Below are positions 9,441 to 18,722 of a stretch of DNA of 41,170 nt, one piece after another. Source of the DNA: Bacteroidales bacterium 52_46. Its GTDB lineage: Bacteria; Bacteroidota; Bacteroidia; Bacteroidales; Muribaculaceae. Under the pieces are notes generated by a model, which worked only from the letters and a program-made list of their open reading frames with translations, had not been told where the DNA came from and did not search any database. The stretch lies in assembly GCA_001915385.1 (NCBI GenBank), contig MNQK01000012.1, positions 1-41,170 of the forward strand, read 5' to 3'. The position numbers and the translations under genes are program-made. Each line of letters opens with the position of its first letter. The first letter of the stretch is position 1.

Positions 9441-11660
9441 ATGAGAAAGATACTCACCGCAATGCTTCTCGCCGCCGCATTCGTGGCGGGAGCGGCCAAA
9501 AAGAGCGCCGTCGACTACGTCAACCCGCTTGTCGGCACGGCGTGGGAAGGGGAGGGGGGCACGGCTCCCTTCGTCGGAAAGCCTTTCATGATGACCAATT
9601 TCCTGCCCCAGACCCGTCAGAACAAGATGGGTTCCATGGCCTACGTATATGAAGATAAGGAGATTATCGGCTTTTTGGCGTCGCACCAGCCTACGGTGTG
9701 GATGGGCGACTACGGCTACGTGTCGCTCATGCCGCAGATTTCGGATGCGGTCAGCGTGCTCCCCGAAACACGCGGTCTCCGCTTCGACCATGCCGACGAG
9801 ACTGCCACCCCCTACCGTTACAGCGTGAAGATGCTCACCCCCGACGGCAAAAGCATCAAGGGGGAGATGACCGCCGCAAGCCGCGCCGGCATCATGCGCT
9901 TCACCTATCCAAAGAAAGAGCGCCAGCGCGTCATCGTGCAGGGTATAAATCTCAATCCCGACCTCGGCGACTGGGCCAACGACTATGCTCCACGCATTGA
10001 AAAGTTGCGCGGATATGTGCATATCGACACCGTCAACAATGAAATCACGGGTTGTAACCCCGACCGTCAGTCGGCACAGATCAGTCCCGAGCTGCCAGGT
10101 TTCAACGGTTACTTCGTAATCAAGTTCAACCGTCCCATAAAAGCGTGGGGTACATGGGACAAAGATGTAGTGACCCCCGGCTCGACGGAGCAATACGGCA
10201 CCCGCTCGGGCGCTTACGTCGAGTTCGACAACCGTAACAACACCGTGGAGGCGCGCGTAGGAACGTCGTTCATAAGTATCGAACAGGCGCGCGACAACAT
10301 GGAGCGCGAGCTGGCCGACAAGCCTTTTGACGCCGTCGCCGCCGACACCCGCGCCGCATGGGAGGAGAAACTTGCCAAAATCGAGCCGAAGGGGATTGAT
10401 GACGACACCAAGTCGGTATTCTACACTGCCATGTACCACTGCAATCTCTTCCCCCGCGAGTTCTCGGAATACGGACGCTATTACAGCGCTTTCGACGACA
10501 AGGTACACGAGGGCGTCAGCTACAACGATTACTCGCTGTGGGACACTTTCCGCGCATATCATCCTCTCATGACCATTATCGAGCCTGAGCTTACCGGCGA
10601 ATGGATTACGTCGCTCCTGCAGATGTACAAAGAGGGCGGATGGCTGCCGATGTGGCCCAATCCCGGCTATACCAATATCATGATAGGCACTCATGCCGAC
10701 GCCGTCATTGCCGACGCCTACATGAAGGGAATACGCAATTTCGACGCCGACCTCGCATACGAAGCGATGCGCAAGAACTCTATGACTCCCCCCGACTGCG
10801 ACACGCAGCGTCGCTACGGCGACCGCGACCGCTGGACGGCATACGAGGCGCGTGCCGGAGTATCATGGGCGCATTCGCTTGGCTACATTCCCGACGACCG
10901 CACCGCCGAGTCGGTGTCGCGTACGCTCGAGCATGCCTACGACGACTGGTGCGTGGCGCAGATGGCCCGTGCGCTCGGCCATAACGAAGATTATGAGCGG
11001 CTGATGCCTATGACGCAGTATTACCGTAACATTTACAATAAGGATAAAGGATTCATGCTCCCCCGCAAATACTCGGGCGAATGGATTGACCTTGACGATA
11101 ACAACCGTACCGGCCTGACCGAAGGCTCGAAGTGGACTTATCTTTTCTGCGTGCTTCAGGATATTCCCGGCATGATTGAGATGATGGGGGGCGACGAGGC
11201 GTTCGCCGCCAAGCTCGACCGCAACTTCAGCGAGGGACACTATCGCCATGACAACGAACCGGGCCACCACTACATCTACCTTTACGACTGGTGCGGACAG
11301 CCCCGCAAGACGCAGGAACTGGTGCGCGAGCACACCCGCGTCAACTATCCGAATTCGCCCGTGGTCAACGGCAACGATGACTGCGGCCAGATGTCGGCAT
11401 GGTATATATTCTCCGTAATGGGATTCTATCCCGTGACGCCCGGCTCAAATATATTCGCCATCGGCGCGCCCCAGTATCCCGAAATAAATGTGAAGGTGGG
11501 AGCCGACGGCCACAACCTGACAATACGCGCCGAAGGCCTGTCGGAAGAAAACAAATACATCGACCGTATGGAAATCGACGGCGTACCCCACACCGGCAAC
11601 TTCCTCACCTGGGACGACCTCACCGGAGCCCGCGAAATAGTGTTCCACATGGGTCGCTGA
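9441..11660 (+). CDS. GH92-family alpha-mannosidase (GNDD type)
   Basis: The 739-residue product has a short signal peptide (to about AGAAK, residue 20), a GH92 N-terminal beta-sandwich (about 22-280) and an (alpha/alpha)6 barrel (about 290-715). Family landmarks are DYVNPLVGT (25-33), LWDTFRAYHPL, HDNEPGHHYIYLY with E606 as candidate general acid, and the GNDDCGQMSAW acidic cluster (644-654) with GFYPVTPGS after it. GH92 enzymes are calcium-dependent, inverting exo-alpha-mannosidases acting on N-glycan or yeast-type mannans. Linkage specificity cannot be read off. The ATG lies five bases after the GH2 stop, so the two genes form one transcript. It differs clearly from the second GH92 in this locus, which has a GDEDGG cluster. 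Confidence 0.93.
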   Translation: MRKILTAMLLAAAFVAGAAKKSAVDYVNPLVGTAWEGEGGTAPFVGKPFMMTNFLPQTRQNKMGSMAYVYEDKEIIGFLASHQPTVWMGDYGYVSLMPQISDAVSVLPETRGLRFDHADETATPYRYSVKMLTPDGKSIKGEMTAASRAGIMRFTYPKKERQRVIVQGINLNPDLGDWANDYAPRIEKLRGYVHIDTVNNEITGCNPDRQSAQISPELPGFNGYFVIKFNRPIKAWGTWDKDVVTPGSTEQYGTRSGAYVEFDNRNNTVEARVGTSFISIEQARDNMERELADKPFDAVAADTRAAWEEKLAKIEPKGIDDDTKSVFYTAMYHCNLFPREFSEYGRYYSAFDDKVHEGVSYNDYSLWDTFRAYHPLMTIIEPELTGEWITSLLQMYKEGGWLPMWPNPGYTNIMIGTHADAVIADAYMKGIRNFDADLAYEAMRKNSMTPPDCDTQRRYGDRDRWTAYEARAGVSWAHSLGYIPDDRTAESVSRTLEHAYDDWCVAQMARALGHNEDYERLMPMTQYYRNIYNKDKGFMLPRKYSGEWIDLDDNNRTGLTEGSKWTYLFCVLQDIPGMIEMMGGDEAFAAKLDRNFSEGHYRHDNEPGHHYIYLYDWCGQPRKTQELVREHTRVNYPNSPVVNGNDDCGQMSAWYIFSVMGFYPVTPGSNIFAIGAPQYPEINVKVGADGHNLTIRAEGLSEENKYIDRMEIDGVPHTGNFLTWDDLTGAREIVFHMGR

Positions 11661-11681
11661 CGCAGGGAATATAGAAGAAGA

Positions 11682-11772
11682 TAGAAGGGGCGGGGGCGTC
11701 TCGCCCCCGTGGTAATTTCCTGAAAACAGGGAAAGGATACCACGGGGGCGAGACGCCCCCGCTCCTTTCTAT
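11682..11772. repeat. Double-hairpin intergenic palindromic repeat, copy B
   Basis: This is the most symmetrical copy of the family: both arms read GGGGGCGTCTCGCCCCCGTGG or its reverse complement, and the palindrome extends outward to TAGAAG/CTTTCTA. It begins 21 bases after the GH92 stop. It may serve as a transcript end or mRNA-stabilising element between the GH2-GH92 operon and the core PUL (inference). Confidence 0.85.
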
Positions 11773-11897
11773 GCTATTGCCGGTTATCGTGCAATATGTG
11801 TGTGTCAGTGGATTGCGATTTTATGGCAGTTGCGTTGAACGCTACCATTGTGCTATTTTTTGGAATGCGAGTTCGGCTCTGTTGTGGTTTAAAAAGA

Positions 11898-11905
11898 TAA
11901 ATTTG
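11898..11905 (+). promoter_or_regulatory. Candidate -7 box upstream of the core PUL operon
   Basis: TAAATTTG matches TAnnTTTG. No TTTG occurs at the expected 18-21 base spacing, which is compatible with an activator-dependent PUL promoter but weakens the call. The implied leader to the ATG at 12061 is about 150 bases and includes the two ACGGGGCAC repeats. Confidence 0.33.
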
Positions 11906-12060
11906 CGTTAATCAATATTAACGGGGCACGCCTCAGTGAATATCGGCTCACGCTATCCCGATTATTGACGGGGCACACCTTCGGGCTTATCCCCCGGGTA
12001 TTGCGAAACAGTGCTGACAAATCTGTACCAACAAACCATCATCAGAATACCATACCTGCC

Positions 12061-14163
12061 ATGAGTACAAATATCGGAAAACTAAAGACGCTCACAGCCG
12101 CGGTTGTCGTGATTGCTTCGGGTGCCGTGCAGACGGCGCAGGCCGAAAAAATCGAATGCGGCAAATGGGCCATCAGTCTCGACCCTGACAGCAAGAAAGT
12201 GACTTTCGCCAAAGAGGGCAGCGACGTGCTGTCGGGTGTGTCGGTGCGCTTCAAGTACAACGGCGAGGTGTATGACACGTCGGACTATACGGCGGCAAGC
12301 ATCAGCGACACGGCGGTGGCCGACAAGGCGGGCGACGCACATGCCTATACCATCAGTTATACTACCGGCGGAGGAATGCCTGAGGTCGACCAGACATTCT
12401 TCATGTTTGCCGACAGGGATTACTTCCTGACCGAGGTGACTCTGAAATCGGACTCAAAGATAAAATCGAACTATATAGCTCCGGTCTATACGACGGAGCA
12501 TAACCTGTTTCTCCCCGCCGACAACAGCAACCGCTTCCTCACGGTGCCGTTTGACAACGACGGATTTATCACCTACGGCTCGCACACGCTCGGCTGCACG
12601 GCGCAGGACAAGGCCTCTATCGGCCGCATACCGCGCGACTCGATTTCGTTTGAGGTCACTTCGATATTCAACGGCAACACCCAGAAAGGGCTTGTGGTAG
12701 GGTCGGTGGAGCACGACAACTGGAAGTCGGCTGTAAGAGTGACGGGAAGCCCCATGACACAGAGCTATATATCGCGTCTGGAGTGCTTCAGCGGCGTGAC
12801 ACATTCCGCCACCCGCGACGAGTATGAAGGAGTGCTCATAGAGCATGGCAGCCTGAGCGGCACGGAGGTCAAATCGGCACGTTTCCTTGTCGGGCTTTTC
12901 GACGACTGGCGCATCGGTATGGAGACCTACGGCGAAATCAACAATGTATATGCTCCAAAACGTCCCTGGAACGGTCCGACACCGTTCGGCTGGAACAGCT
13001 GGGGCGGCATGGCCACGCATGTCAACTATGAAGGGGTGCTGTCGGTATCCGATTTCGTGAAGGGAAATATCCAGGGACACGGCAACTTCGCCCCTGATAA
13101 TGTGGTGTTTATAGGTCTTGACTCATATTGGGGCAATCTCAATTGGGATGAGCTTGAGGATTTCTGCAACCGTTGCCGCGCCAACGGCCAGATTCCGGGC
13201 ATATATACCACTCCTTTCTCCAATTGGACGCACAGCGACAGCGACCCGATTGAGGGCAACAACGGATATTACTACGGCGATGCCCTGCTTTATGTCAACG
13301 GCAAGAAAACAAGCCGCCTTGATCCGACCCACCCGGGTACACTTTCGCTGATGAACTACCAGATCGACCGTTTCAAGGCGATGGGTATCAAATATATAAA
13401 GCTCGACTTCCTCAACCACGGCAGCTGCGAAGCCGACGGTTTCTACAACAAGGAGATAACCACCGGCATACAGGCCTACAACTACGGCATGAAGCATTTC
13501 GCCGAACGTTGCGGCGACGATATGTTCATCGTGCTGTCAATCTCCCCGCTGTTTCCCGCGCAGTATGCCAACGCACGCCGTATCAGCTGCGACGCATGGG
13601 GCGAGATGTGGCACACGAGCTACATGATGAACAGCCTGTCGTTCGGCTGGTGGCTCGACCGCGTGTACAGCTACAACGACCCCGACCATCTTGTGATGGG
13701 TGACCGCAGCGACGCGGAGAACATGTCGCGAATGACATCGGGTGTGTGCACCGGCTACTGCATGATGGGCGACAACCTCTCCACCGCAGGCAACTATATA
13801 GGCACTGCGGCATCGCAGGAGAAAGCGAAAAAATATTTCACCAATCCCGAGATAAACGAGGCCATCAACCTCGGCCGTTCGTTCCGTCCCGCCTACGGGC
13901 ACCTGCTTCACGGCAGGAACAATTCGATAGACCTGTTCTATCTCGAGACTGACGACTCCTGGTACATAGCCTATTTCAACTACGAGGAGGCTACGAAGAG
14001 CGGTTGGCTCGACCTGTCGACGCTCGGTATCGACGCCGGCAAAGTGGATATGGACCGCAGCAAGGAGATATGGTTTGACAAAAAGGTGGAAATCGACTCC
14101 CGCGGCCTGAAATACGAACTTCCCTACAATCAGGCCAAGCTGTTCAGGCTCTACAAGAAGTAA
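12061..14163 (+). CDS. Clan GH-D glycoside hydrolase (alpha-galactosidase/melibiase-like)
   Basis: From the ATG at 12061 the product has 700 residues: a signal peptide (to about QTAQAE, residue 29), an N-terminal beta domain (about 30-295), a GH27/GH36-type TIM barrel (about 305-620) and a C-terminal beta domain. The barrel opens with PFGWNSWGG, has YIKLDFL with D449 as candidate nucleophile and RISCDAWGE with D511 as candidate acid/base, and carries a NDPDHLVMGD segment typical of the clan. It likely removes alpha-linked galactose, N-acetylgalactosamine or beta-L-arabinopyranose; which one cannot be told. The in-frame TTG at 11965 would add 32 residues lying over an upstream repeat and is rejected. 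It precedes the TIG/NHL lipoprotein gene by 98 bases. Confidence 0.82.
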   Translation: MSTNIGKLKTLTAAVVVIASGAVQTAQAEKIECGKWAISLDPDSKKVTFAKEGSDVLSGVSVRFKYNGEVYDTSDYTAASISDTAVADKAGDAHAYTISYTTGGGMPEVDQTFFMFADRDYFLTEVTLKSDSKIKSNYIAPVYTTEHNLFLPADNSNRFLTVPFDNDGFITYGSHTLGCTAQDKASIGRIPRDSISFEVTSIFNGNTQKGLVVGSVEHDNWKSAVRVTGSPMTQSYISRLECFSGVTHSATRDEYEGVLIEHGSLSGTEVKSARFLVGLFDDWRIGMETYGEINNVYAPKRPWNGPTPFGWNSWGGMATHVNYEGVLSVSDFVKGNIQGHGNFAPDNVVFIGLDSYWGNLNWDELEDFCNRCRANGQIPGIYTTPFSNWTHSDSDPIEGNNGYYYGDALLYVNGKKTSRLDPTHPGTLSLMNYQIDRFKAMGIKYIKLDFLNHGSCEADGFYNKEITTGIQAYNYGMKHFAERCGDDMFIVLSISPLFPAQYANARRISCDAWGEMWHTSYMMNSLSFGWWLDRVYSYNDPDHLVMGDRSDAENMSRMTSGVCTGYCMMGDNLSTAGNYIGTAASQEKAKKYFTNPEINEAINLGRSFRPAYGHLLHGRNNSIDLFYLETDDSWYIAYFNYEEATKSGWLDLSTLGIDAGKVDMDRSKEIWFDKKVEIDSRGLKYELPYNQAKLFRLYKK

Positions 14164-14174
14164 GCAATCAAAGG

Positions 14175-14213
14175 ACTCCGAGAACTCGGAGCTCTCGGAG
14201 AACTCAGAGAATT
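14175..14213. repeat. Short hairpin cluster between GH-D and TIG/NHL genes
   Basis: The stretch contains the perfect hairpin CTCCGA-GAAC-TCGGAG (14176-14191) overlapping further GAGAACTC/GAGCTCTC half-repeats, allowing alternative pairings. There is no T-run after it, so it is not an obvious intrinsic terminator. It may tune expression between the enzyme gene and the surface-complex genes (inference). Confidence 0.45.
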
Positions 14214-14261
14214 CATAACACTGCTACACTCTATCATAAAATAAACCAACCTATTACCATA

Positions 14262-15590
14262 ATGAAAAAACTTAGCTATTACAGACTGTCGGTTGCGGTC
14301 GGCCTCATGGCAATGATGGCGGGACTGCAATCGTGTGGTGACGACGACAAACCGAAGACGGAATATGACCCGTCGGCACCGGTAGAGCTCACCGACTACT
14401 ATCCAACGGAGGGTGGCGTGGCTACCAAACTGATACTCAACGGTTCGAATTTCGGAACCGATGTTTCCAAAATCCAGGTGCTTGTCAATGAGCATCCTGC
14501 TGCGGTGGTAAGCTCTGTCGGCGACCAGATTTACGCCATCTGTCCGCGCAAGCCGGGCGAAGGCGATGCCGACAATATCATAGACTGCAAGGTGGCGGTT
14601 GTTGTCGACGGACGCCGTGTGGAATATCCGGTCACGTTCAAATACCAGATACAGACCGTAGTTACTACGGTGTGCGGCATGAAAGACGCTCCCGACGATC
14701 CCGTCACCGGCAACCTGGCGCAGACCTCGATGCCCCCCGTGACCTATCTCGCGGTCGACAACGACAACAATATTTTCGCGTCGCTGCGTAACCGCAACAG
14801 CTATTACAACAATAACAAGGTCATGATGGTCAACGAGGACGAGGATTTCAGCAAAATCCTTATCCCCGACACCGGAGCGCCTCTCAATCAGCCCTGTATG
14901 CTCGACGACGGCAAGACCGTGTACATCCCTACCGACAACGGACTGGAGTACTGGACAATGTCGTCGGACAACATGTGGAGCCCGATGAAGCAGTCGCTTA
15001 AGCCCAACACCGGCCAGACACTGACATTCGACTTCAAGCATTCATTTGCCATGTGCAAGTATGACGGCTACATGTACGTACGTCCGAAGAACGGAATCCT
15101 TTACCGTTTCGATCCGGAATCAGGACTTACCACTCAGGTCGACAACGGCCTTATGAATGGCTCCGATGCCTACATGACCTTCAGTACGAAGAACCCCACC
15201 ATGCTCTATCTGGCCTACACCAACAACCATTGCATCTACTCGTACGACATCCTTACAGGAAAGCATGAGCTTATCGCAGGCATCTCGTCGCAGTCGGGCT
15301 ATATCGACGGTAACGGTGCGTCGGCCATGTTCAACGAGCCGCGTCAGCTTATCCTTGACGAGAACGACGACATGTACATCGCTGACACCAACAACCACTG
15401 CATCCGCAAGGTGACACCCGACGGAAAGGTGAGCACAGTAATCGGTATTCCCGGCGAAGCCGGCTATCAGGACGGCGCACCCGACGAGGCGCTTTTCAAC
15501 CGTCCCTTCGGAGTATGTATCAACAAAGAGGGTATCATCTATATCGGCGACTTTGAAAACCAGTGCATCCGCCGTCTTGCCATCGAATAA
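14262..15590 (+). CDS. IPT/TIG and NHL-repeat surface lipoprotein (putative glycan-binding protein)
   Basis: The 442-residue product has a lipoprotein signal with lipobox LQSC (C25) followed by GDDDK, an acidic run like the lipoprotein export signal that sends proteins to the Bacteroidetes cell surface. Residues about 38-130 form an IPT/TIG immunoglobulin-like domain (TDYYPTEGGVATKLILNGSNFG). The rest (about 145-442) is NHL-type propeller repeats, clearest at FNEPRQLILDENDDMYIADT and NHCIRKVTPDGKVSTVIG. No catalytic signature is seen. Position 24 bases before susC and the domain makeup suggest a surface glycan-binding protein of the Sus complex, in the place usually held by SusE/F-like proteins, though upstream rather than downstream of susC/susD. 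The binding role is inference. Confidence 0.85.
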   Translation: MKKLSYYRLSVAVGLMAMMAGLQSCGDDDKPKTEYDPSAPVELTDYYPTEGGVATKLILNGSNFGTDVSKIQVLVNEHPAAVVSSVGDQIYAICPRKPGEGDADNIIDCKVAVVVDGRRVEYPVTFKYQIQTVVTTVCGMKDAPDDPVTGNLAQTSMPPVTYLAVDNDNNIFASLRNRNSYYNNNKVMMVNEDEDFSKILIPDTGAPLNQPCMLDDGKTVYIPTDNGLEYWTMSSDNMWSPMKQSLKPNTGQTLTFDFKHSFAMCKYDGYMYVRPKNGILYRFDPESGLTTQVDNGLMNGSDAYMTFSTKNPTMLYLAYTNNHCIYSYDILTGKHELIAGISSQSGYIDGNGASAMFNEPRQLILDENDDMYIADTNNHCIRKVTPDGKVSTVIGIPGEAGYQDGAPDEALFNRPFGVCINKEGIIYIGDFENQCIRRLAIE

Positions 15591-15614
15591 CAAACCTGAC
15601 AAAATCAAACAGCA

Positions 15615-18600
15615 ATGGATAAAAGGATAATATTCATCATAACATGCCTGTTTATGGCGATTGGCGCCATGGCACAGGACGTGACAGTGACCGGAACGGT
15701 CTATGACGAACTCAACGACCCGTTTCCCGGTGTGGTAATTCAGCCGAAAGACCGCCCGGGTGTGGGTATCACCACCGACATCGACGGTAACTTCTCAATC
15801 AAGGTGCAGAAAAAGGATGTACTCGTGGTATCATGCCTTGGCTACACTACGCAGCAGTTTGATGTCGACGAAGTGACAGGACCGCTTACCATACACATGG
15901 AGCCTTCGAGCCAGATGCTCGACGAGGCAGTCGTGGTGGGTCTCGGCACACAGCGCAAGATTTCGGTGGTCGGCGCGGTTACATCGGTCAATGTCGACGA
16001 GCTGCAGACACCCGCCACCAACCTTCAGAACATGCTCGGCGGCCGTGTCCCCGGCGTGATCTCAATACAGAAGAGCGGTGAGCCGGGAAAGAACATCTCT
16101 GACTTCTGGATACGCGGTATCGGCACCTTCGGCGCCAATTCGAGCGCGCTTGTGCTCATCGACGGCCTCGAAGGCAACCTCAGCGAACTCGACCCCGCCG
16201 ACATCGAGAGCTTCTCGGTGCTTAAGGATGCATCGGCCACGGCGGTTTACGGTGTGCGCGGTGCCAACGGCGTCGTGCTCGTGACCACCAAACGCGGTAC
16301 GGCCGACAAGCTGCAGGTGACCGGACGTGTCGACTTCTCGATTTCGCACCTCACCCGTATGCCGCAGTTCGTCAACTCATACGACTATGCGCGCCTTGCC
16401 AACGAGGCGCTTGCAGTGCGCGGCAACAGCCCCCTCTATTCCGACATCGAGCTTTCGCTCATCAAGAACCATCTTGACCCCGACCTCTATCCCGATGTCA
16501 ACTGGCGTGACGAAATCCTCCATGACAATTCGCTCACCCAGACATATTACGTCAACGCACGCGGCGGCGGTTCGCTCGCACGCTACTTCCTCTCGCTCGG
16601 CTACAAGAATGAAAGCGCCGCCTACAAGCAGGATAAATCGTCGAAATACTCGACCCATGTAGGCTACCAGACATTCAACTACCGCGCCAACCTCGACATC
16701 AACCTGACAAAGACCACGCAACTCTATTTCGGCGCCGACGGTTTCATCTCCGAAAAGAGCGAGCCTGGCAACGCCAACACCGACGCACTGTGGCACACCT
16801 GCCGCAACCTTACGCCGATAACCATCCCTACCCGCTATTCGTCGGGCGAGCTTCCCGCCTACGGCACAAACAACGCGTATTCGCCCTACGTGATGCTCAA
16901 CCACACGGGTATGACAAAGATACGCCACTACCGCGGCAAAGCCACCCTCGAACTCAAGCAGGACCTCTCGATGATTACCGAAGGCCTCAAGGTGAGACTC
17001 CAGGGCGCGTATGACAACGAATCGGACCTCCGCGAAATCCGTTCCGTGCTCCCCGAGATGTACTACGCCTCGACACGTAAATACACCGGCGAACTCGCCC
17101 TTGTGAAACGCGTCGACGCCCAGACCGCAAAATACAATCACGAGGATTCACAATACTACAAGATACACTTCGAGGCGACCGCCACATGGGACCGCCTCTT
17201 CAATCAGAAGCACCGCGTAGGCGCCCTTGTGTACTACTACATGAGCAGCCAGCAGACCATGGACGGCAATATCGACAGCAAGCCCGAATCACTGCGGAGC
17301 ATGTATGCAATTCCTATCCGTTACCAGGGCGTGTCAAGCCGCCTTACCTACGGATTCAACGACACCTATTTCCTTGACGCCAACTTCGGTTACACCGGTT
17401 CGGAGAACTTCCAGGCCGGACACCGCTTCGGTTTCTTCCCCTCGGTGGCCGCAGGCTGGGTGCCCACTCAGTACAAATGGCTGGCCGACAATCTCCCCTG
17501 GCTCAACTTCCTGAAGATACGCGGTTCGTACGGTCTCGTAGGTAACGACCGACTGACCGACGAGCGCTTCCCCTACCTGACACTCATGACCAACAACAAC
17601 TCCGGCGGAGGCTGGGGCAGCAACATGGGCTACATCACCGAAGAACGCGTAGGCGCCAACAACCTGCAGTGGGAGAAGGCCAAGAAGTTTGACGTCGGTA
17701 TCGAAGGACGTCTGTGGGACAACAAAATCGATTTCGTTGTCGACTTCTTCCAGGACCGCCGCGACGGTATCTACCAGCGCCGCACCCAGATACCTGACTA
17801 CGCCGGTCTCGTATCGATGCCTTTCGGCAACGTGGGCCGCATGAAGAGTTACGGCGCCGACGGCAACATATCGTTCTCGCAGTCGTTCGGCAAAGACTGG
17901 TCGGTGACCGTGCGAGGCAACTTCACCTACTCGGCCAACAAGGTCGAGAACTGGGAGCAGGCCGAGCAGCCTTACCCCTACCAGAACTACACGGGCTACG
18001 TCAACAACGCGTTCCGCGGCCTCATCTCGCTCGGCCTTTTCCGCGACGAGCTCGACGTGAAGCAAAGCCCGAAACAGACATTCGGCACATACATGGCCGG
18101 CGACATCAAGTATAAGGATGTCAACGGCGACGGCGTAGTCGACGACAACGACCGCGTGCCCCTCTCTTACCCCAACTATCCCAAGCTGATGTACGGCTTC
18201 GGCGGCGAGGTACGCTGGAAAAACCTTACTCTCGGCATCATGTTCAAGGGTACGGGCAACACTGACTACTACTACGTCAACGGCACATCGGGCGGCGAAG
18301 GCTATATCCCGTTCTACAACGGTTCGACCGGCAACGTGCTCCAGCAGGTGGCTGACCAGCGCAACCGATGGACTCCCGCCTCCTATTCAGGCGACCCGTC
18401 GACCGAGAATCCCAACGCCCTCTATCCCCGTCTGAGCTACGGACGCAACGAGAACAACAACCAGCTCTCAACCTTCTGGCACACCAATGCCCGCTACCTG
18501 CGCCTGCAGGAAATCAACCTCAACTACCACGTGCTTCCCGGCAAATTCCTCCGTTCGCTCGGCCTCAGCTCGATGGACCTGCAGTTCGTTGTCAACAACG

Positions 18601-18710
18601 TGGCCGTATGGAGTCCCGTGAAGCTCTGGGATCCCGAGCAGTCGGAATACAACGGCGGCGCATACCCGATACCCCGCACTTTCTCGCTCCAACTCTATGT
18701 CAACTTCTAA
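15615..18710 (+). CDS. SusC-like TonB-dependent outer-membrane transporter
   Basis: The 1031-residue product has a signal peptide ending at AMAQD (residue 20), a carboxypeptidase-regulatory-like domain (about 23-97, VTVTGTVYDELNDPFPGV), a plug domain (about 105-230, with LGGRVPGV and the SusC-type VLKDASATAVYGVRGANG) and a 22-strand-type beta barrel to the terminal aromatic residue (LQLYVNF). Length and order are as expected for SusC/RagA proteins, which import oligosaccharides with energy from TonB-ExbBD under a SusD lid. No separate anti-sigma-interacting N-terminal extension is present, which fits control by the HTCS rather than by an ECF sigma/anti-sigma pair. It starts 24 bases after the TIG/NHL gene and is followed after 12 bases by susD. 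Confidence 0.97.
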   Translation: MDKRIIFIITCLFMAIGAMAQDVTVTGTVYDELNDPFPGVVIQPKDRPGVGITTDIDGNFSIKVQKKDVLVVSCLGYTTQQFDVDEVTGPLTIHMEPSSQMLDEAVVVGLGTQRKISVVGAVTSVNVDELQTPATNLQNMLGGRVPGVISIQKSGEPGKNISDFWIRGIGTFGANSSALVLIDGLEGNLSELDPADIESFSVLKDASATAVYGVRGANGVVLVTTKRGTADKLQVTGRVDFSISHLTRMPQFVNSYDYARLANEALAVRGNSPLYSDIELSLIKNHLDPDLYPDVNWRDEILHDNSLTQTYYVNARGGGSLARYFLSLGYKNESAAYKQDKSSKYSTHVGYQTFNYRANLDINLTKTTQLYFGADGFISEKSEPGNANTDALWHTCRNLTPITIPTRYSSGELPAYGTNNAYSPYVMLNHTGMTKIRHYRGKATLELKQDLSMITEGLKVRLQGAYDNESDLREIRSVLPEMYYASTRKYTGELALVKRVDAQTAKYNHEDSQYYKIHFEATATWDRLFNQKHRVGALVYYYMSSQQTMDGNIDSKPESLRSMYAIPIRYQGVSSRLTYGFNDTYFLDANFGYTGSENFQAGHRFGFFPSVAAGWVPTQYKWLADNLPWLNFLKIRGSYGLVGNDRLTDERFPYLTLMTNNNSGGGWGSNMGYITEERVGANNLQWEKAKKFDVGIEGRLWDNKIDFVVDFFQDRRDGIYQRRTQIPDYAGLVSMPFGNVGRMKSYGADGNISFSQSFGKDWSVTVRGNFTYSANKVENWEQAEQPYPYQNYTGYVNNAFRGLISLGLFRDELDVKQSPKQTFGTYMAGDIKYKDVNGDGVVDDNDRVPLSYPNYPKLMYGFGGEVRWKNLTLGIMFKGTGNTDYYYVNGTSGGEGYIPFYNGSTGNVLQQVADQRNRWTPASYSGDPSTENPNALYPRLSYGRNENNNQLSTFWHTNARYLRLQEINLNYHVLPGKFLRSLGLSSMDLQFVVNNVAVWSPVKLWDPEQSEYNGGAYPIPRTFSLQLYVNF

Positions 18711-18722
18711 TCCGTGAATACG

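Larger units (their letters stand above)
11661..12060. other. 400-bp intergenic region before the core PUL
   Basis: No gene was found here. The region holds palindromic repeat copy B (11682-11772), a candidate -7 box (11898-11905) and two imperfect direct repeats that each start ACGGGGCAC (11921 and 11969). A reading frame with a TTG at 11965 runs into the next gene, but its residues look unlike a signal peptide and were not used. Confidence 0.6.

Noticed and set aside
9423..10694. 423-residue open frame antisense to the first GH92
   Set aside because: The plus strand carries an intact GH92 with catalytic motifs; the antisense frame shows no family features. The same applies to the antisense frame at 8116-9192.
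11965..12060. 32-residue N-terminal extension of the GH-D enzyme from a TTG
   Set aside because: The extension overlaps an upstream direct repeat and would bury the signal peptide that begins at the ATG at 12061.
15615..18710. ECF-sigma/anti-sigma control of SusC
   Set aside because: No sigma or anti-sigma gene is nearby and SusC lacks the extra N-terminal signalling domain; the HTCS explains regulation.
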